A stretch of DNA of 64,000 bases from Pseudomonas graminis (lineage in GTDB: Bacteria; Pseudomonadota; Gammaproteobacteria; Pseudomonadales; Pseudomonadaceae): positions 4,788,501 to 4,852,500 of the forward strand of contig NZ_CP053746.1 in assembly GCF_013201545.1 (NCBI RefSeq). Reading direction: 5' to 3'. The notes beneath the pieces were generated by a model, which saw nothing but the letters and a program-made list of their open reading frames with translations, ran no database searches and was not told the DNA's origin. Each line of letters starts with the position of its first letter. Within the stretch, counting starts at the first letter, position 1. The translations under genes and the position numbers were made by a program. Shown one piece after another: positions 1 through 8,715 of this stretch.

Positions 1-137
1 CTGGGCGTGTCAGGTTTATGCCTAACTCTAAGAGCACCTTGGCGCGTAAACGTTGCATCCGTTGCTGTGACGCGCGCCATGCACTGGCTAAAATCCCCGG
101 GGTGCATGTGCACCGTTGGCGCTGTTCAGGGGTTTGC

Positions 138-1583
138 GTGGAATTACACATCGTTATCGAGGGCCGCAAGGACCTTGCCCGTCAGGTCTATGAACAGCTG
201 CGCGACAGTATCGTGTGCGGCCGCTTGGCGGCGGGCGTGCAATTGCCGCCCAGTCGGCTGCTGGCCGCGCAGCTGGGGCTGTCGCGCAAAACCATCTCCG
301 ACACCTACAGCCGACTGACCTATGAAAATTACCTGGTAGGCAAGGTGGGCAGCGGCACGTTCGTCAACGCCCTGAACGCCCACAGCCCGTCTCGGCCTGC
401 GCCATCGAAACTGGCCAGCGCCCACATCGTGGCGAAATGGGAGCGGATCTCCCTGCCCCTGCGCCACCCGACCCGCGCGGGCACCCTGCGCTACGATTTT
501 CTCGGCGGCGCGACCGCGAAAACCCAGTTTCCCCACGACGAATGGCGGCGCTGTGTGCACCACGCAGTGCGACAGATGTCCACCGAACGCGGTTTCTATA
601 GCCAGCCGGAGGGCCTGCCCGCCCTGCGGGCCGCGATTGCCGGGCACATCGCCTTCGCGCGCGGCGTCCGCTGCGGGGCCGATGACGTGGTGGTGTGCAA
701 TGGCGCGCAACAGGCCCTGGACCTGATCGCCCGCGTGCTGATCGAACCGGGCAGCCGCGTGGCCATGGAAGACCCGGGCTACACGCCGGCACGCCTGCTG
801 TTTGCCGCCCAGGGCGCTGAGGTCGCCAGTGTGCCGGTCGACCGCGAGGGCATCATCGTCGAACAGATTCCCGACGACGCCTGCGCCATTTATGTGACCC
901 CCTCCCACCAGATGCCGCTGGGCATGCCCATGAGCCTGGCGCGCCGCCACGCCCTGCTGGAGAAGGCGCGACGAATCGGCGCGATCATCATCGAAGACGA
1001 CTACGACAGCGAATTCCGCTACGAAGGCCGCCCGACTGACTCGTTGCAGAGCATGGACGAGCACGGCGTCGTGGCCTACGTCGGCACCTTTTCAAAAACC
1101 CTGCTGCCGGAACTGCGCCTGGGCTACGTCGTGCTGCCGGCGGCGATCCTCGAAGCGGTGATCAAAGCCAAGCAGCTGACCGACTGGCACACCTCGACGC
1201 TGCCGCAATGGGCCCTGAGCAAATTCATCAGCGAAGGCCTGCTCAACAAACACATCCGCCGGTGCCACAGCACCTACGCCGGTCGCCGCGAACGAATCCT
1301 GTCCCGCATCGCCGGCGACCTGTCGCCCTGGCTGGAAACCATCCCGTGCACGGCGGGCTTTCACATGGCGGTGATGCTCAAGCCCTCGCTCCAGCCGGCG
1401 ATCGACCTGCACCTGCTGGTCGATCGCGCGCGGGACAAGGCCTTAGGCCTTTATCCCCTCCACGGCTTCTACAGCGACGCGACACCGCGCGATGGACTGA
1501 TGCTGGGATTCGGCGCCATCGACCTGCTCGACATCGACCCGGCACTGGACAGGTTGCGGGATTTGCTGATGGTGTTTGATTAA
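138..1583 (+). CDS. MocR family PLP-dependent transcriptional regulator (GntR HTH + aminotransferase fold)
   Basis: The protein (481 aa) has an N-terminal GntR-type winged helix (about residues 10-75) fused to a fold-type I aminotransferase domain (about 115-480). Visible signatures are the MocR-typical TPSHQMPLG loop near 254, the EDDYDSEFRY PLP-contact segment near 286, and GTFSK with the Schiff-base lysine at about K320. MocR proteins bind DNA and sense PLP or an amino-compound adduct. The reading frame is open further upstream, but that extension is Cys/Arg-rich and unlike the family. I therefore choose the GTG at 138, which has a CAGGGG ribosome site just before it. The target is unknown because the left neighbour lies outside the window. 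Confidence 0.85.
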   Translation: MELHIVIEGRKDLARQVYEQLRDSIVCGRLAAGVQLPPSRLLAAQLGLSRKTISDTYSRLTYENYLVGKVGSGTFVNALNAHSPSRPAPSKLASAHIVAKWERISLPLRHPTRAGTLRYDFLGGATAKTQFPHDEWRRCVHHAVRQMSTERGFYSQPEGLPALRAAIAGHIAFARGVRCGADDVVVCNGAQQALDLIARVLIEPGSRVAMEDPGYTPARLLFAAQGAEVASVPVDREGIIVEQIPDDACAIYVTPSHQMPLGMPMSLARRHALLEKARRIGAIIIEDDYDSEFRYEGRPTDSLQSMDEHGVVAYVGTFSKTLLPELRLGYVVLPAAILEAVIKAKQLTDWHTSTLPQWALSKFISEGLLNKHIRRCHSTYAGRRERILSRIAGDLSPWLETIPCTAGFHMAVMLKPSLQPAIDLHLLVDRARDKALGLYPLHGFYSDATPRDGLMLGFGAIDLLDIDPALDRLRDLLMVFD

Positions 1584-1609
1584 CAGGGAAAATTGAGGGG
1601 GCACACACC

Positions 1610-1638
1610 GGCCCCTTCCCGGCTGAAGCCGGTCCCAC
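1610..1638 (+). repeat. REP element (single unit)
   Basis: This unit has the core palindrome CCCGGCTGAAGCCGG followed by TCCCAC. It is the same family as the units near 1.75, 21.7, 28.8 and 47.6 kb. It lies just downstream of the MocR gene and may act as a transcript end or an mRNA-stabilising hairpin. Confidence 0.8.
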
Positions 1639-1741
1639 TAACAGCGCGCGCTGCATCAGTGAGACCGCTGACGCGGAGCGTCATGGGATGCATTCCCACG
1701 CGGAGCGCGGGCACGATCATAAAATTGATGGCGCCTGCACC

Positions 1742-1819
1742 GGCCTCTTCCCGGCTAAAGCCGGTCCCACTAAAAGCAGACCGCGTACCCCCCCGTGGGA
1801 CCGGCTTCAGCCGGGAAGC
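1742..1819. repeat. REPIN: two REP units in inverted orientation
   Basis: One unit (1742-1770) and its inverted partner (1795-1819) flank a short spacer, giving the hairpin-of-hairpins layout of Pseudomonas REPINs. Such doublets are mobilised by RAYT (REP-associated tyrosine) transposases. No RAYT gene is present in this window. Confidence 0.8.
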
Positions 1820-1839
1820 TTTTGATTTGCTTTTGATCT

Positions 1840-2110
1840 TGATCTTCATACGCAAGACGTCCGGACGACGCCAATCGCGACTTGGGTGCAGGCTGAACGC
1901 AGGTCTCGCGGAGTGGGCCGAGCCGCAGGGATGCGGCGAGAGCGCCGTCAGGACATGGATGTCCGTTCGGCGCGGGCCCACGGAGCGAGACCGGAGTGAA
2001 GGAACCCTGACGAAGGAAGGGCCCAACCAGGAGCACAAGCCCTTGGTTACTTGGGGCTTTATCAAGTAACTCGCCGAAGGCGAAACAGTCTGCCCCAGGC
2101 AGACGCTGTT
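1840..2110. repeat. Probable dispersed Pseudomonas intergenic element (non-coding)
   Basis: This is a GC-rich stretch without a credible gene. Its 3' part (about 2010-2090) reads through a 'gggcccaacc...ttggttacttgggg...aagtaactcgccgaaggcg' arrangement. I recognise this as a recurrent intergenic sequence in Pseudomonas genomes that is often mis-annotated as small hypothetical proteins on either strand. It ends with small inverted repeats (CGCCGAAGGCG, and CTGCC near 2090-2103). Function is unknown. Recognition is from memory, without a database search. Confidence 0.45.
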
Positions 2111-2234
2111 GATCTTGCGGCACCAAGCCACGCCACAGATCCACCTGACACAATCCGATGGAACTTCTAACCCCGGAACCTGCCGACTACAGAGCTGCCG
2201 GACACACCGTCCGCTGAGAAATGGAGGCTTATAC

Positions 2235-3341
2235 ATGCCAGACGCAAACGGCAAAATCCGCTACGCAGTGGTCGCTGGAGGCTGGATCTCCCAAGGCGCA
2301 TTCATGCCGGGACTTGAACAGACCGACAACTCCGTCATGACCGCCCTGGTCACCGGCGACCCCGTCAAAGCCGACCAACTGGCCGCACTTTACGACCTCA
2401 AAAGCTACCACTACGACGAATTCGACACCCTGCTGAAATCTGGCGAAATCGACGCCATTTACCTGGCAACCCCCAACTTCCGCCACCGCGAATTCGCTGT
2501 GCCCGCACTCGAAGCCGGCATCCACGTACTGCTTGAAAAGCCCATGGCTGCCAATGAACAAGACTGCCTGGCCATTGCCGAAGCCGCCAAACGCTCGGGC
2601 GCCAAACTGATGGTCGCCTACCGCCTGCACTTCGAGCCAGGCACCGTCGAAATGGTCCACCGCGTGCGTGCCGGCGACCTCGGCGACCTGCGCCTGTTCA
2701 CCGCGACCTTCGCCCAGACCACCGACCCGGCCAACCACCGCATGCAGAGCGGCTTCGATGCAGGTCCCGTGGCCGACATGGGCCCCTACCCCATCAACGC
2801 CGTGCGCAACCTGTTCGCCGCCGAACCGATCGAAGTCCACGCCGTCGGCATCAAAACGCCAGGGCGCGAAATCAACACCTTCGACACGGTCAACGTGACA
2901 CTCCGCTTTGCCGAAGAACGCCTGGCCACCTTCACCGTGAGTTACAGCCTGCCATCCACCGAGCGTTTCCAGCTGATCGGCACCAAGGGTGAGTTCGAAG
3001 CATCGCCGTGCTTCGGTTTCGGCGAAGGCGTGGCCATCGGGTACCGGGCGATTATCGACCGCCAGACCACCGAACACACCCATCCGGTGGTCGATCAGTT
3101 TGGCGGTGAGACCCAGTACTTCTCCGACTGCATCCTTCAGGACCGCGAACCCGAGCCTGACGGCGACGAGGGCTGGCGCGATGTGCGTGTGGTCGAGGCC
3201 ATTGAACGTGCGCTGACCACCGGGCAGCCGCAGAAGCTTGAGCCATTGCCGGAGCGCCCGGGCATCAGCATCGAGCAGGCCCGTCGCCTGCCGCTGGCCA
3301 AGGTGCCGGAGTACATCAATACCGATGAGCCGAATGCCTGA
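2235..3341 (+). CDS. Gfo/Idh/MocA family NAD(P)-dependent oxidoreductase
   Basis: The product (368 aa) has an N-terminal Rossmann domain (about 1-125) and a C-terminal GFO_IDH_MocA alpha/beta domain (about 130-260). The family signature EKPMA lies near residue 105, followed by the YRLHFEPG helix and a GPVADMGPYPI segment typical of glucose-fructose oxidoreductase relatives. The nucleotide loop reads AGGWISQGA, so the first glycine of the usual GxGxxG is replaced. Such enzymes oxidise or reduce sugars, polyols or sugar acids; the substrate cannot be read from sequence. The ATG at 2235 is chosen because GGAGG lies 8 bases upstream. A terminator hairpin follows about 50 bases after the stop. Confidence 0.85.
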   Translation: MPDANGKIRYAVVAGGWISQGAFMPGLEQTDNSVMTALVTGDPVKADQLAALYDLKSYHYDEFDTLLKSGEIDAIYLATPNFRHREFAVPALEAGIHVLLEKPMAANEQDCLAIAEAAKRSGAKLMVAYRLHFEPGTVEMVHRVRAGDLGDLRLFTATFAQTTDPANHRMQSGFDAGPVADMGPYPINAVRNLFAAEPIEVHAVGIKTPGREINTFDTVNVTLRFAEERLATFTVSYSLPSTERFQLIGTKGEFEASPCFGFGEGVAIGYRAIIDRQTTEHTHPVVDQFGGETQYFSDCILQDREPEPDGDEGWRDVRVVEAIERALTTGQPQKLEPLPERPGISIEQARRLPLAKVPEYINTDEPNA

Positions 3342-3391
3342 CCGTCTTGTTGATCAGGTATGACGGCGTACACACGTTGATCGCAATCCAG

Positions 3392-3419
3392 AGCCCGGCT
3401 ATTTTGTTCGCCGGGCTTT
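3392..3419 (+). terminator. Rho-independent terminator after the Gfo/Idh/MocA gene
   Basis: A perfect 8-bp stem, AGCCCGGC / GCCGGGCT, encloses an 10-base loop and runs into a short T tract. Confidence 0.65.
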
Positions 3420-3590
3420 GGACATTGCCTCTGCGAGGCGCGCCTTGCGGCTGAAAAAATGCAGTTGTATGATGACTGTCGACTTTTCGATGGGCCTTTG
3501 CGCTCATCACCGCTACGCTTCATACGATTCGAATTCCTCCATCAGGCTCCACGCCTGATCGATTCGCCCCAAAAATAACAGGAGAAGCAG

Positions 3591-5174
3591 ATGCCTACCG
3601 TTCTCGGTCAGAACTTCATCGGCGGCGCCCGCAGTGGCCTCGGCGAAGCACGCCATAAAAGCCTCGACGCCACTACTGGCGAAGCACTGCCTTACACCTT
3701 TCATCAGGCTACCGACGCGGAAATCGATGCCGCCGCCTCGGCTGCCAAAGACGCCTTCCTCGAATTCCGTCAGTTGAGCCCGGCCCGTCGCGCTGAATTC
3801 CTTGACGCCATCGCTGACGAACTCGACGCCCTGGGCGATGACTTCGTTGCCCTCGTCTGCCAGGAAACCGCGCTGCCGGCCGGTCGAATCCAGGGTGAGC
3901 GTGGCCGTACTTCCGGCCAGATGCGCCTGTTCGCCAAAGTCCTGCGTCGCGGTGACTTCCTCGGTGCGCGTATCGATCAAGCCCTTCCTGACCGCAAGCC
4001 ACTGCCACGTGTCGACCTGCGCCAGCAGCGCATCGGCGTTGGCCCGGTGGCCGTGTTCGGCGCCAGCAATTTCCCGCTGGCCTTCTCCACTGCCGGCGGC
4101 GACACCGCCTCGGCACTGGCTGCCGGTTGCCCGGTTGTGGTGAAAGCCCACAGCGGCCACATGGCGACGGCTGATCTGGTCGGTAACGCCATCGTCCGCG
4201 CCGCCGAGAAGACCGGCATGCCTAAAGGCGTGTTCAACATGATCTTCGGCAGCGGCGTTGGCGAAGGTCTGGTCAAGCACCCGGCCATTCAGGCCGTCGG
4301 CTTCACTGGTTCTCTGCATGGCGGTAACGCCCTGTGCAAACTGGCGTCCGAGCGTCCGCAGCCAATCCCGGTGTTCGCCGAGATGTCGAGCATTAACCCG
4401 GTGGTCCTCCTGCCCGGCGCACTGACAGCGCGCGGCACCGCCATCGCGGGCGAACTCGCGGCCTCCGTGGTCATGGGCGCAGGCCAGTTCTGCACCAACC
4501 CAGGCGTTGTAATCGGCATTCGCTCCCCCGCCCTGACGGCGTTCACCGAGCAACTGACCGAGCACATGGGCGGTCAGGCACCACAGACCATGCTCAACGA
4601 AGGCGGCCTGCGCAGCTACAGCAAAGGCGTCGAGAAGCTGCTGGCACACCCAAGCGTCACGCACCTGGCCGGCAAGCCGCAGGAAGGCAAGCAGGCCCAG
4701 GCTCAGCTGTTCAAGGCGGACGTCAGCATGTTGCTCAACGGCGACGAGTTGCTCCAGGAAGAAGTCTTCGGCCCAACTACGCTGCTCATCGAAGTGGCTG
4801 ACGACGCTGAACTGAAAGCCGCACTGCTGGCCCTGCGCGGCCAACTGACCGCGACGCTGATCGGCGAAACCGCCGACCTGCAGAAGTACCAGTGGCTGGT
4901 ACCGGTGCTGGAAGAGAAAGTCGGCCGCATTCTGGTCAATGGCTACCCGACCGGCGTCGAAGTCTCTGACGCGATGGTGCACGGCGGTCCTTACCCGGCG
5001 ACCTCCGATGCCCGCGGTACCTCGGTGGGCACCCTGGCCATCGATCGTTTCCTGCGCCCGGTCTGCTACCAGAACTACCCGGACAGCCTGCTGCCGGCCG
5101 CTCTGCAAAACGCCAACCCGCTGGGCCTCAAGCGCCTGGTGAACGGCGAGTGGAGCACTGACGTCATCGCCTGA
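3591..5174 (+). CDS. NADP-type aldehyde dehydrogenase, probable alpha-ketoglutarate semialdehyde (2,5-dioxovalerate) dehydrogenase
   Basis: This 527-aa protein matches the longer-than-usual aldehyde dehydrogenase subfamily that oxidises 2,5-dioxovalerate to 2-oxoglutarate at the end of pentose, glucarate and hydroxyproline catabolism. Active-site residues are visible: N160 in GASNFP, K185 in VVKAHSGH, general base E264 in FAEMSSINP and nucleophile C301 in GAGQFCTNPG. The ATG follows AGGAG by about 8 bases. In many pseudomonads this gene sits beside a dehydratase and a sugar-acid permease. Here it appears alone, between two terminators, so the physiological substrate is inferred from family only. 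Confidence 0.85.
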   Translation: MPTVLGQNFIGGARSGLGEARHKSLDATTGEALPYTFHQATDAEIDAAASAAKDAFLEFRQLSPARRAEFLDAIADELDALGDDFVALVCQETALPAGRIQGERGRTSGQMRLFAKVLRRGDFLGARIDQALPDRKPLPRVDLRQQRIGVGPVAVFGASNFPLAFSTAGGDTASALAAGCPVVVKAHSGHMATADLVGNAIVRAAEKTGMPKGVFNMIFGSGVGEGLVKHPAIQAVGFTGSLHGGNALCKLASERPQPIPVFAEMSSINPVVLLPGALTARGTAIAGELAASVVMGAGQFCTNPGVVIGIRSPALTAFTEQLTEHMGGQAPQTMLNEGGLRSYSKGVEKLLAHPSVTHLAGKPQEGKQAQAQLFKADVSMLLNGDELLQEEVFGPTTLLIEVADDAELKAALLALRGQLTATLIGETADLQKYQWLVPVLEEKVGRILVNGYPTGVEVSDAMVHGGPYPATSDARGTSVGTLAIDRFLRPVCYQNYPDSLLPAALQNANPLGLKRLVNGEWSTDVIA

Positions 5175-5232
5175 TGAAGGGGCCTGATTCGTCAGGTATT
5201 GTTCATCAGATCCGATGCTTCACACCAACGAG

Positions 5233-5271
5233 AAACGGCGCGACCCTGTGAGGGGCCGTGCCGTTTTTTTT
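5233..5271 (+). terminator. Rho-independent terminator after the aldehyde dehydrogenase gene
   Basis: A GC-rich stem (AACGGC...GCCGTT, with inner CCC/GGG pairing) is followed by a run of eight T. Confidence 0.85.
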
Positions 5272-5352
5272 GCCCTGGGATCGGCGTGAAGCGTTGCCAG
5301 CGGCCGACCGAATGACTAGCCTCTGGCGCTATCTCGCTGCGGAAACCTGAGC

Positions 5353-5694
5353 ATGAATGAAGAACTGATCATCATCGATCTAACGGAAGGCACCGGCAAA
5401 GCCGCCGTAAAAGGCGCGCTGATCACCACCCAATACACTGGCACCCTGGAAGACGGCACGGTGTTTGATTCCTCATGGGAGCGCGGCAAGCCGTTTCAGT
5501 GCGTGATCGGCACCGGTCGGGTCATCAAGGGCTGGGACATCGGGCTGATGGGCATGAAAGTAGGCGGCAAACGCAAGCTGCTGGTGCCTGCGACGCTGGC
5601 CTACGGTGAGCGGTCGATGGGCGCGCACATCACACCCCATTCAAACCTCGTGTTTGAGATTGAATTGCTGGAAGTCCTTACGCGGGAGGATTGA
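5353..5694 (+). CDS. FKBP-type peptidyl-prolyl cis-trans isomerase
   Basis: At 113 aa this is a minimal single-domain FKBP without signal peptide, so probably cytoplasmic. The FKBP core is intact: YTGTLEDGTVFDSS near residue 29, the active-site segment GRVIKGWDIGLMGMKVG near 57, and AYGERSMG before the C-terminal strand. It catalyses proline isomerisation and may assist folding. The start ATG follows a weak GAAACCTGAGC leader. It is a single-gene unit, with a strong terminator upstream and a convergent LysR gene downstream. Confidence 0.9.
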   Translation: MNEELIIIDLTEGTGKAAVKGALITTQYTGTLEDGTVFDSSWERGKPFQCVIGTGRVIKGWDIGLMGMKVGGKRKLLVPATLAYGERSMGAHITPHSNLVFEIELLEVLTRED

Positions 5695-5768
5695 GGCCGG
5701 GTGCCGTCACCCTCGATCACTGCCATTCGCGTTGAAGAACAAGCCTTAGATTCAAATTATCAACGTGA

Positions 5769-6647
5769 TCAAACCCGCTGCGCCACGTCGCAAAACCACT
5801 GGCGAAGGCGTTGTGCTGCCTCACCCAGCACCACATCTTTGGCCTGCACAAGATAATAGCCCTTGCCAGTTTTCAATGCGGAGGCAACGACAGGGACGAG
5901 CAAGCCCCTTTGGACATCTTCTTCAACCAGCCAGGGGCTCGTGAGCACCAGACCTTGATCGCGGCGCGCCGCGTCGATTGCCAGCTCCGACTGATCGAAC
6001 CTGAGGCTGCTGGAGAAGCTATCAGGGTACATGCCGACCGATGACAGCCATTGAGACCAGTGAGCATGTGAGGTCGTATAGAGCAAGGTTGCTCCCGGCA
6101 AGGAGTCAAGGCTATGCAGCTGGAGCCGTTCACGGTAAGCCGGGCTGCAATAGACCCTTACCTCGTCTGGCAAGAGCAGTTCTGCGTTGACGTCACCGCC
6201 ATATCCATCGAAATGCCGCACCGCCAGGTCGCAGGTACCGTCATTGAAATCCACGGTATCGCTGGACGCGCTAAGGTGCAGTTGCACCTCCGGGTATCGC
6301 TCCGTGAACAATGGCATCCGCTTCGCAAACCAGGAATTGGCAAACGCCGGCGGCAGGCTTAGCCGTACCTGCCTGTCTCTAAGACCTCGAACCGCGAGAT
6401 TGGCGGTTTCCAACTGGCGCAGAGCCGGCTTCACCTGCTCCCAATAGCCCAGCGCTTCAGCCGTTGGCTCCAGCCTGCGCACACTGCGCACAAACAAAGA
6501 CGTTCCTAACCAACCTTCCAGCTTGCGAATCTGTTGCCCGACCGCTCCCGGCGTGACGAACAGCTGGCTTGCAGCAAGGGTCACGCTGCCGGTGCGCATG
6601 ACTGCGTCAAAGCAAGCAATGGCCCTGAGGGGCGTATCCGCTCTCAT
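5769..6647 (-). CDS. LysR family transcriptional regulator (GcvA-like)
   Basis: The protein (292 aa) has a LysR winged helix at about residues 6-65, with the MRTGSVTLAASQLFVTPGAVGQQIRKLE recognition region, and a substrate-binding domain of the GcvA/AmpR branch. The frame extends upstream to 6803, but the extension contains non-family sequence, so I take the ATG at 6647 before RADTPLRAI. It is divergent from an EamA transporter and quinone-reductase pair across about 190 bases, the classic layout for a LysR protein controlling its neighbours. Base composition of this three-gene group looks less GC-rich than the flanks, which may indicate transfer. Confidence 0.85.
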   Translation of the reverse strand: MRADTPLRAIACFDAVMRTGSVTLAASQLFVTPGAVGQQIRKLEGWLGTSLFVRSVRRLEPTAEALGYWEQVKPALRQLETANLAVRGLRDRQVRLSLPPAFANSWFAKRMPLFTERYPEVQLHLSASSDTVDFNDGTCDLAVRHFDGYGGDVNAELLLPDEVRVYCSPAYRERLQLHSLDSLPGATLLYTTSHAHWSQWLSSVGMYPDSFSSSLRFDQSELAIDAARRDQGLVLTSPWLVEEDVQRGLLVPVVASALKTGKGYYLVQAKDVVLGEAAQRLRQWFCDVAQRV

Positions 6648-6839
6648 GGCGTAGTTTTTCTCTTCTATAGACCGAAAACACATGATTTGTAGCGGCTTGC
6701 GAACGTTCCCACAATCGAATTTCGCCACAGCGCTGCAACTCAATCCGATTTGCAAAGGGGAAACGCCAGTGCCAAATGGCCGAGTCACCGGGGTGAGGAA
6801 CAAATTGATGACCAGATCAGTGACAAAAGGTGCCGATAA

Positions 6840-7802
6840 GTGAGGAAGTCAGTAGATGGAACTGCCACGGCGGTCATGGTGCTGCTGTGTGTCGTTTGGG
6901 GGGCGCAGCAGGTGGCAATGAAGGCAGTTGCCGGTGACATAGCACCCATCATGCAGGTCGCCGTTCGCTCCGGAATCGCTGCCGCCCTGGTGTGGATAAT
7001 CGGAAAATGGATCATGCGCGAGGTGTGGTTACCCGGCGTCTGGTGCCGCTCGGGATTAGTCGTCGCGGTTCTGTTTGCGGGTGAATTTCTGTTCGTCGCA
7101 GAAGGGTTACGCCGGACAAGTGCCTCGCACATGGCGGTGTTCCTTTATACGGCCCCCTTATTCGCCGCCATTGGTCTGCACCTGCGCTTGCCGGAGGAGC
7201 GTCTTGGTGCGATTCAGTGGTTGGGTATGTCGCTGGCCTTCGCAGGGATTGCAACCACCTTTCTCATGCCGCGGGATGGGACAGCCATTCAAACCGTCAA
7301 CGCGAACAGTCTGCCGGGTGACCTGCTGGGCTTGTGCGCGGGCGCTACCTGGGGATTCACGACAGTAGCGGTGCGGACCAGTCGCTTAAGTGAAGCAAGC
7401 GCAACCCAGACCCTGTTTTACCAACTGGCGGGTGCTTTTGTCCTTTTGCTGCCGTTGAGCCTGCTTGCAGGCCAAAGCTTGATGAGCTTTTCAACGGGTG
7501 CGGTGGCCAGCCTGGTTTTCCAGACATTAATCGTGTCGGTGGCAAGCTACTTGATCTGGTTCTGGATGCTTCGTCGCTACCTCGCGGCTCGCCTGGGCGT
7601 GCTGGCCTTCATGAGTCCGCTGTTTGGCGTAATGATGGGTTATCTGTGGCTAGGTGAGCAGACAAGCTTCGGTTTTTTGCTGGGCGCAAGCCTGACTATT
7701 GCCGGCCTGCTCGTGGTGAACCTCAGCAAAGTGGCGGCACAGAATCGACGCGATACAAGTGGCCCTGCACCGAAACATCCCAAGGAGAAGATCCCGCTAT
7801 GA
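6840..7802 (+). CDS. EamA/DMT superfamily transporter
   Basis: This 320-aa inner-membrane protein has about ten hydrophobic segments arranged as two EamA repeats (about 9-145 and 160-295). The second repeat ends in GFLLGASLTIAGLLVVNLSK, as is usual for the family. DMT proteins export metabolites or drugs; no specificity can be read. The start is GTG at 6840. The stop overlaps the ATG of the next gene (ATGA), so the two are co-translated. A LysR gene lies divergently upstream and is the likely regulator. Confidence 0.85.
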   Translation: MRKSVDGTATAVMVLLCVVWGAQQVAMKAVAGDIAPIMQVAVRSGIAAALVWIIGKWIMREVWLPGVWCRSGLVVAVLFAGEFLFVAEGLRRTSASHMAVFLYTAPLFAAIGLHLRLPEERLGAIQWLGMSLAFAGIATTFLMPRDGTAIQTVNANSLPGDLLGLCAGATWGFTTVAVRTSRLSEASATQTLFYQLAGAFVLLLPLSLLAGQSLMSFSTGAVASLVFQTLIVSVASYLIWFWMLRRYLAARLGVLAFMSPLFGVMMGYLWLGEQTSFGFLLGASLTIAGLLVVNLSKVAAQNRRDTSGPAPKHPKEKIPL

Positions 7803-8602
7803 AGACATTAATCGTATTGGCGCACCCGGAACCACGCTCCTTTAACGGCGCCTTAAAGGACGTTGCTGTCGAAACCCTGCGCGAACTCGGTCACCAGGTT
7901 CAGGTGAGCGATCTCTACGCGATGAATTGGAAGGCTGAGCTGGGGATTGATGACTTCATGGATAATCGTGCCGATCCTGACTATTTTGATCTTCCCCGCG
8001 AGCAAGAACATGCGTTTGCAAACGGGTCCCACACCGGCGACGTCAAGACTGAGCAATCGAAGGTCATGTGGGCTGACCTCGTGATTTTTCAGTTTCCTGT
8101 GTGGTGGTTTTCGATGCCCGCCATATTGAAAGGCTGGGTAGACCGGGTATTGAGCCGGGGATTCGCATACTCATCAGGGCACAAGTATGGATCGGGGCTC
8201 CTCAAAGGAAAGAAGGCCATGCTTTGTCTCACCACGGGCACTGCAAACAGCCTTTACACACCCGCCGGGATTGACGGCGATTTGCATCACGTCCTCTGGC
8301 CTATCCATAACGGCATTCTGGCCTATACCGGCTTCACCGTTTTCCCCCCGTTTGCTGCATGGATGCCAGCGCAGCTCAGCGATGACGAACGTCAGCAGTG
8401 TCTGAATGCATATGCCGACTACTTGCGGCGCCTTGAAACGCTGGAGCCGCTGTTTTTTCACCCCCGTGAGGACTACGACGACAACCAGCAGCTGAAACCG
8501 GGAATTAAAGCCCGCTCAGGCGTGCAGTGGAATCCTCGTGCCGGGCAATCTTTTGAACAGGCTGCTTCGTACTTTGCAGAGCATTCAAATGACAAAGTCT
8601 GA
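7799..8602 (+). CDS. NAD(P)H dehydrogenase (quinone), flavodoxin-like NQO family
   Basis: The product (267 aa) has the flavodoxin-like fold of the NQO1/MdaB/KefF family. It shows LIVLAHPEPRSFNGAL at the N terminus (FMN phosphate loop), FQFPVWWFSMPAILKGWVDRV near 98-118, and a LTTGTANS loop near 147. It should reduce quinones or related electrophiles with two electrons using FAD or FMN. It is translationally coupled to the EamA transporter, suggesting reduction and export of the same compound. Immediately downstream lies a 21-codon relic of another redox-type gene. Confidence 0.85.
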   Translation: MKTLIVLAHPEPRSFNGALKDVAVETLRELGHQVQVSDLYAMNWKAELGIDDFMDNRADPDYFDLPREQEHAFANGSHTGDVKTEQSKVMWADLVIFQFPVWWFSMPAILKGWVDRVLSRGFAYSSGHKYGSGLLKGKKAMLCLTTGTANSLYTPAGIDGDLHHVLWPIHNGILAYTGFTVFPPFAAWMPAQLSDDERQQCLNAYADYLRRLETLEPLFFHPREDYDDNQQLKPGIKARSGVQWNPRAGQSFEQAASYFAEHSNDKV

Positions 8603-8621
8603 CCTTGTCAGGGGAAAAGCC

Positions 8622-8687
8622 ATGGCCGTCATCATGCTGGCCGGCACCGGAAAAACATCCAGTGCAATAGCTGAAGCCCTGGCCTGA
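8622..8687 (+). pseudogene. Gene relic resembling the N terminus of an NmrA-like NAD(P)-binding protein
   Basis: After an AGGGGAAAAGCC ribosome site, an ATG opens a 21-codon frame reading MAVIMLAGTGKTSSAIAEAL and one more residue before TGA. The sequence resembles the first strand, glycine loop and helix of NmrA/SDR proteins (usual pattern LVTGATGKTGRRVAEAL). No continuation is visible in any frame, as the next gene begins convergently. I infer a truncated third gene of the LysR-controlled group. It is too short for certainty. Confidence 0.4.
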
Positions 8688-8715
8688 CGGCAAGAGGATC
8701 CGATGCAGCGGTTTA

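Noticed and set aside
1593..2069. Possible 158-codon gene downstream of the MocR regulator
   Set aside because: It runs through REP units and a dispersed element, has no family similarity and no ribosome site.
3513..5108. Long minus-strand frame opposite the aldehyde dehydrogenase
   Set aside because: Shadow frame; the plus-strand protein has all active-site residues of its family.
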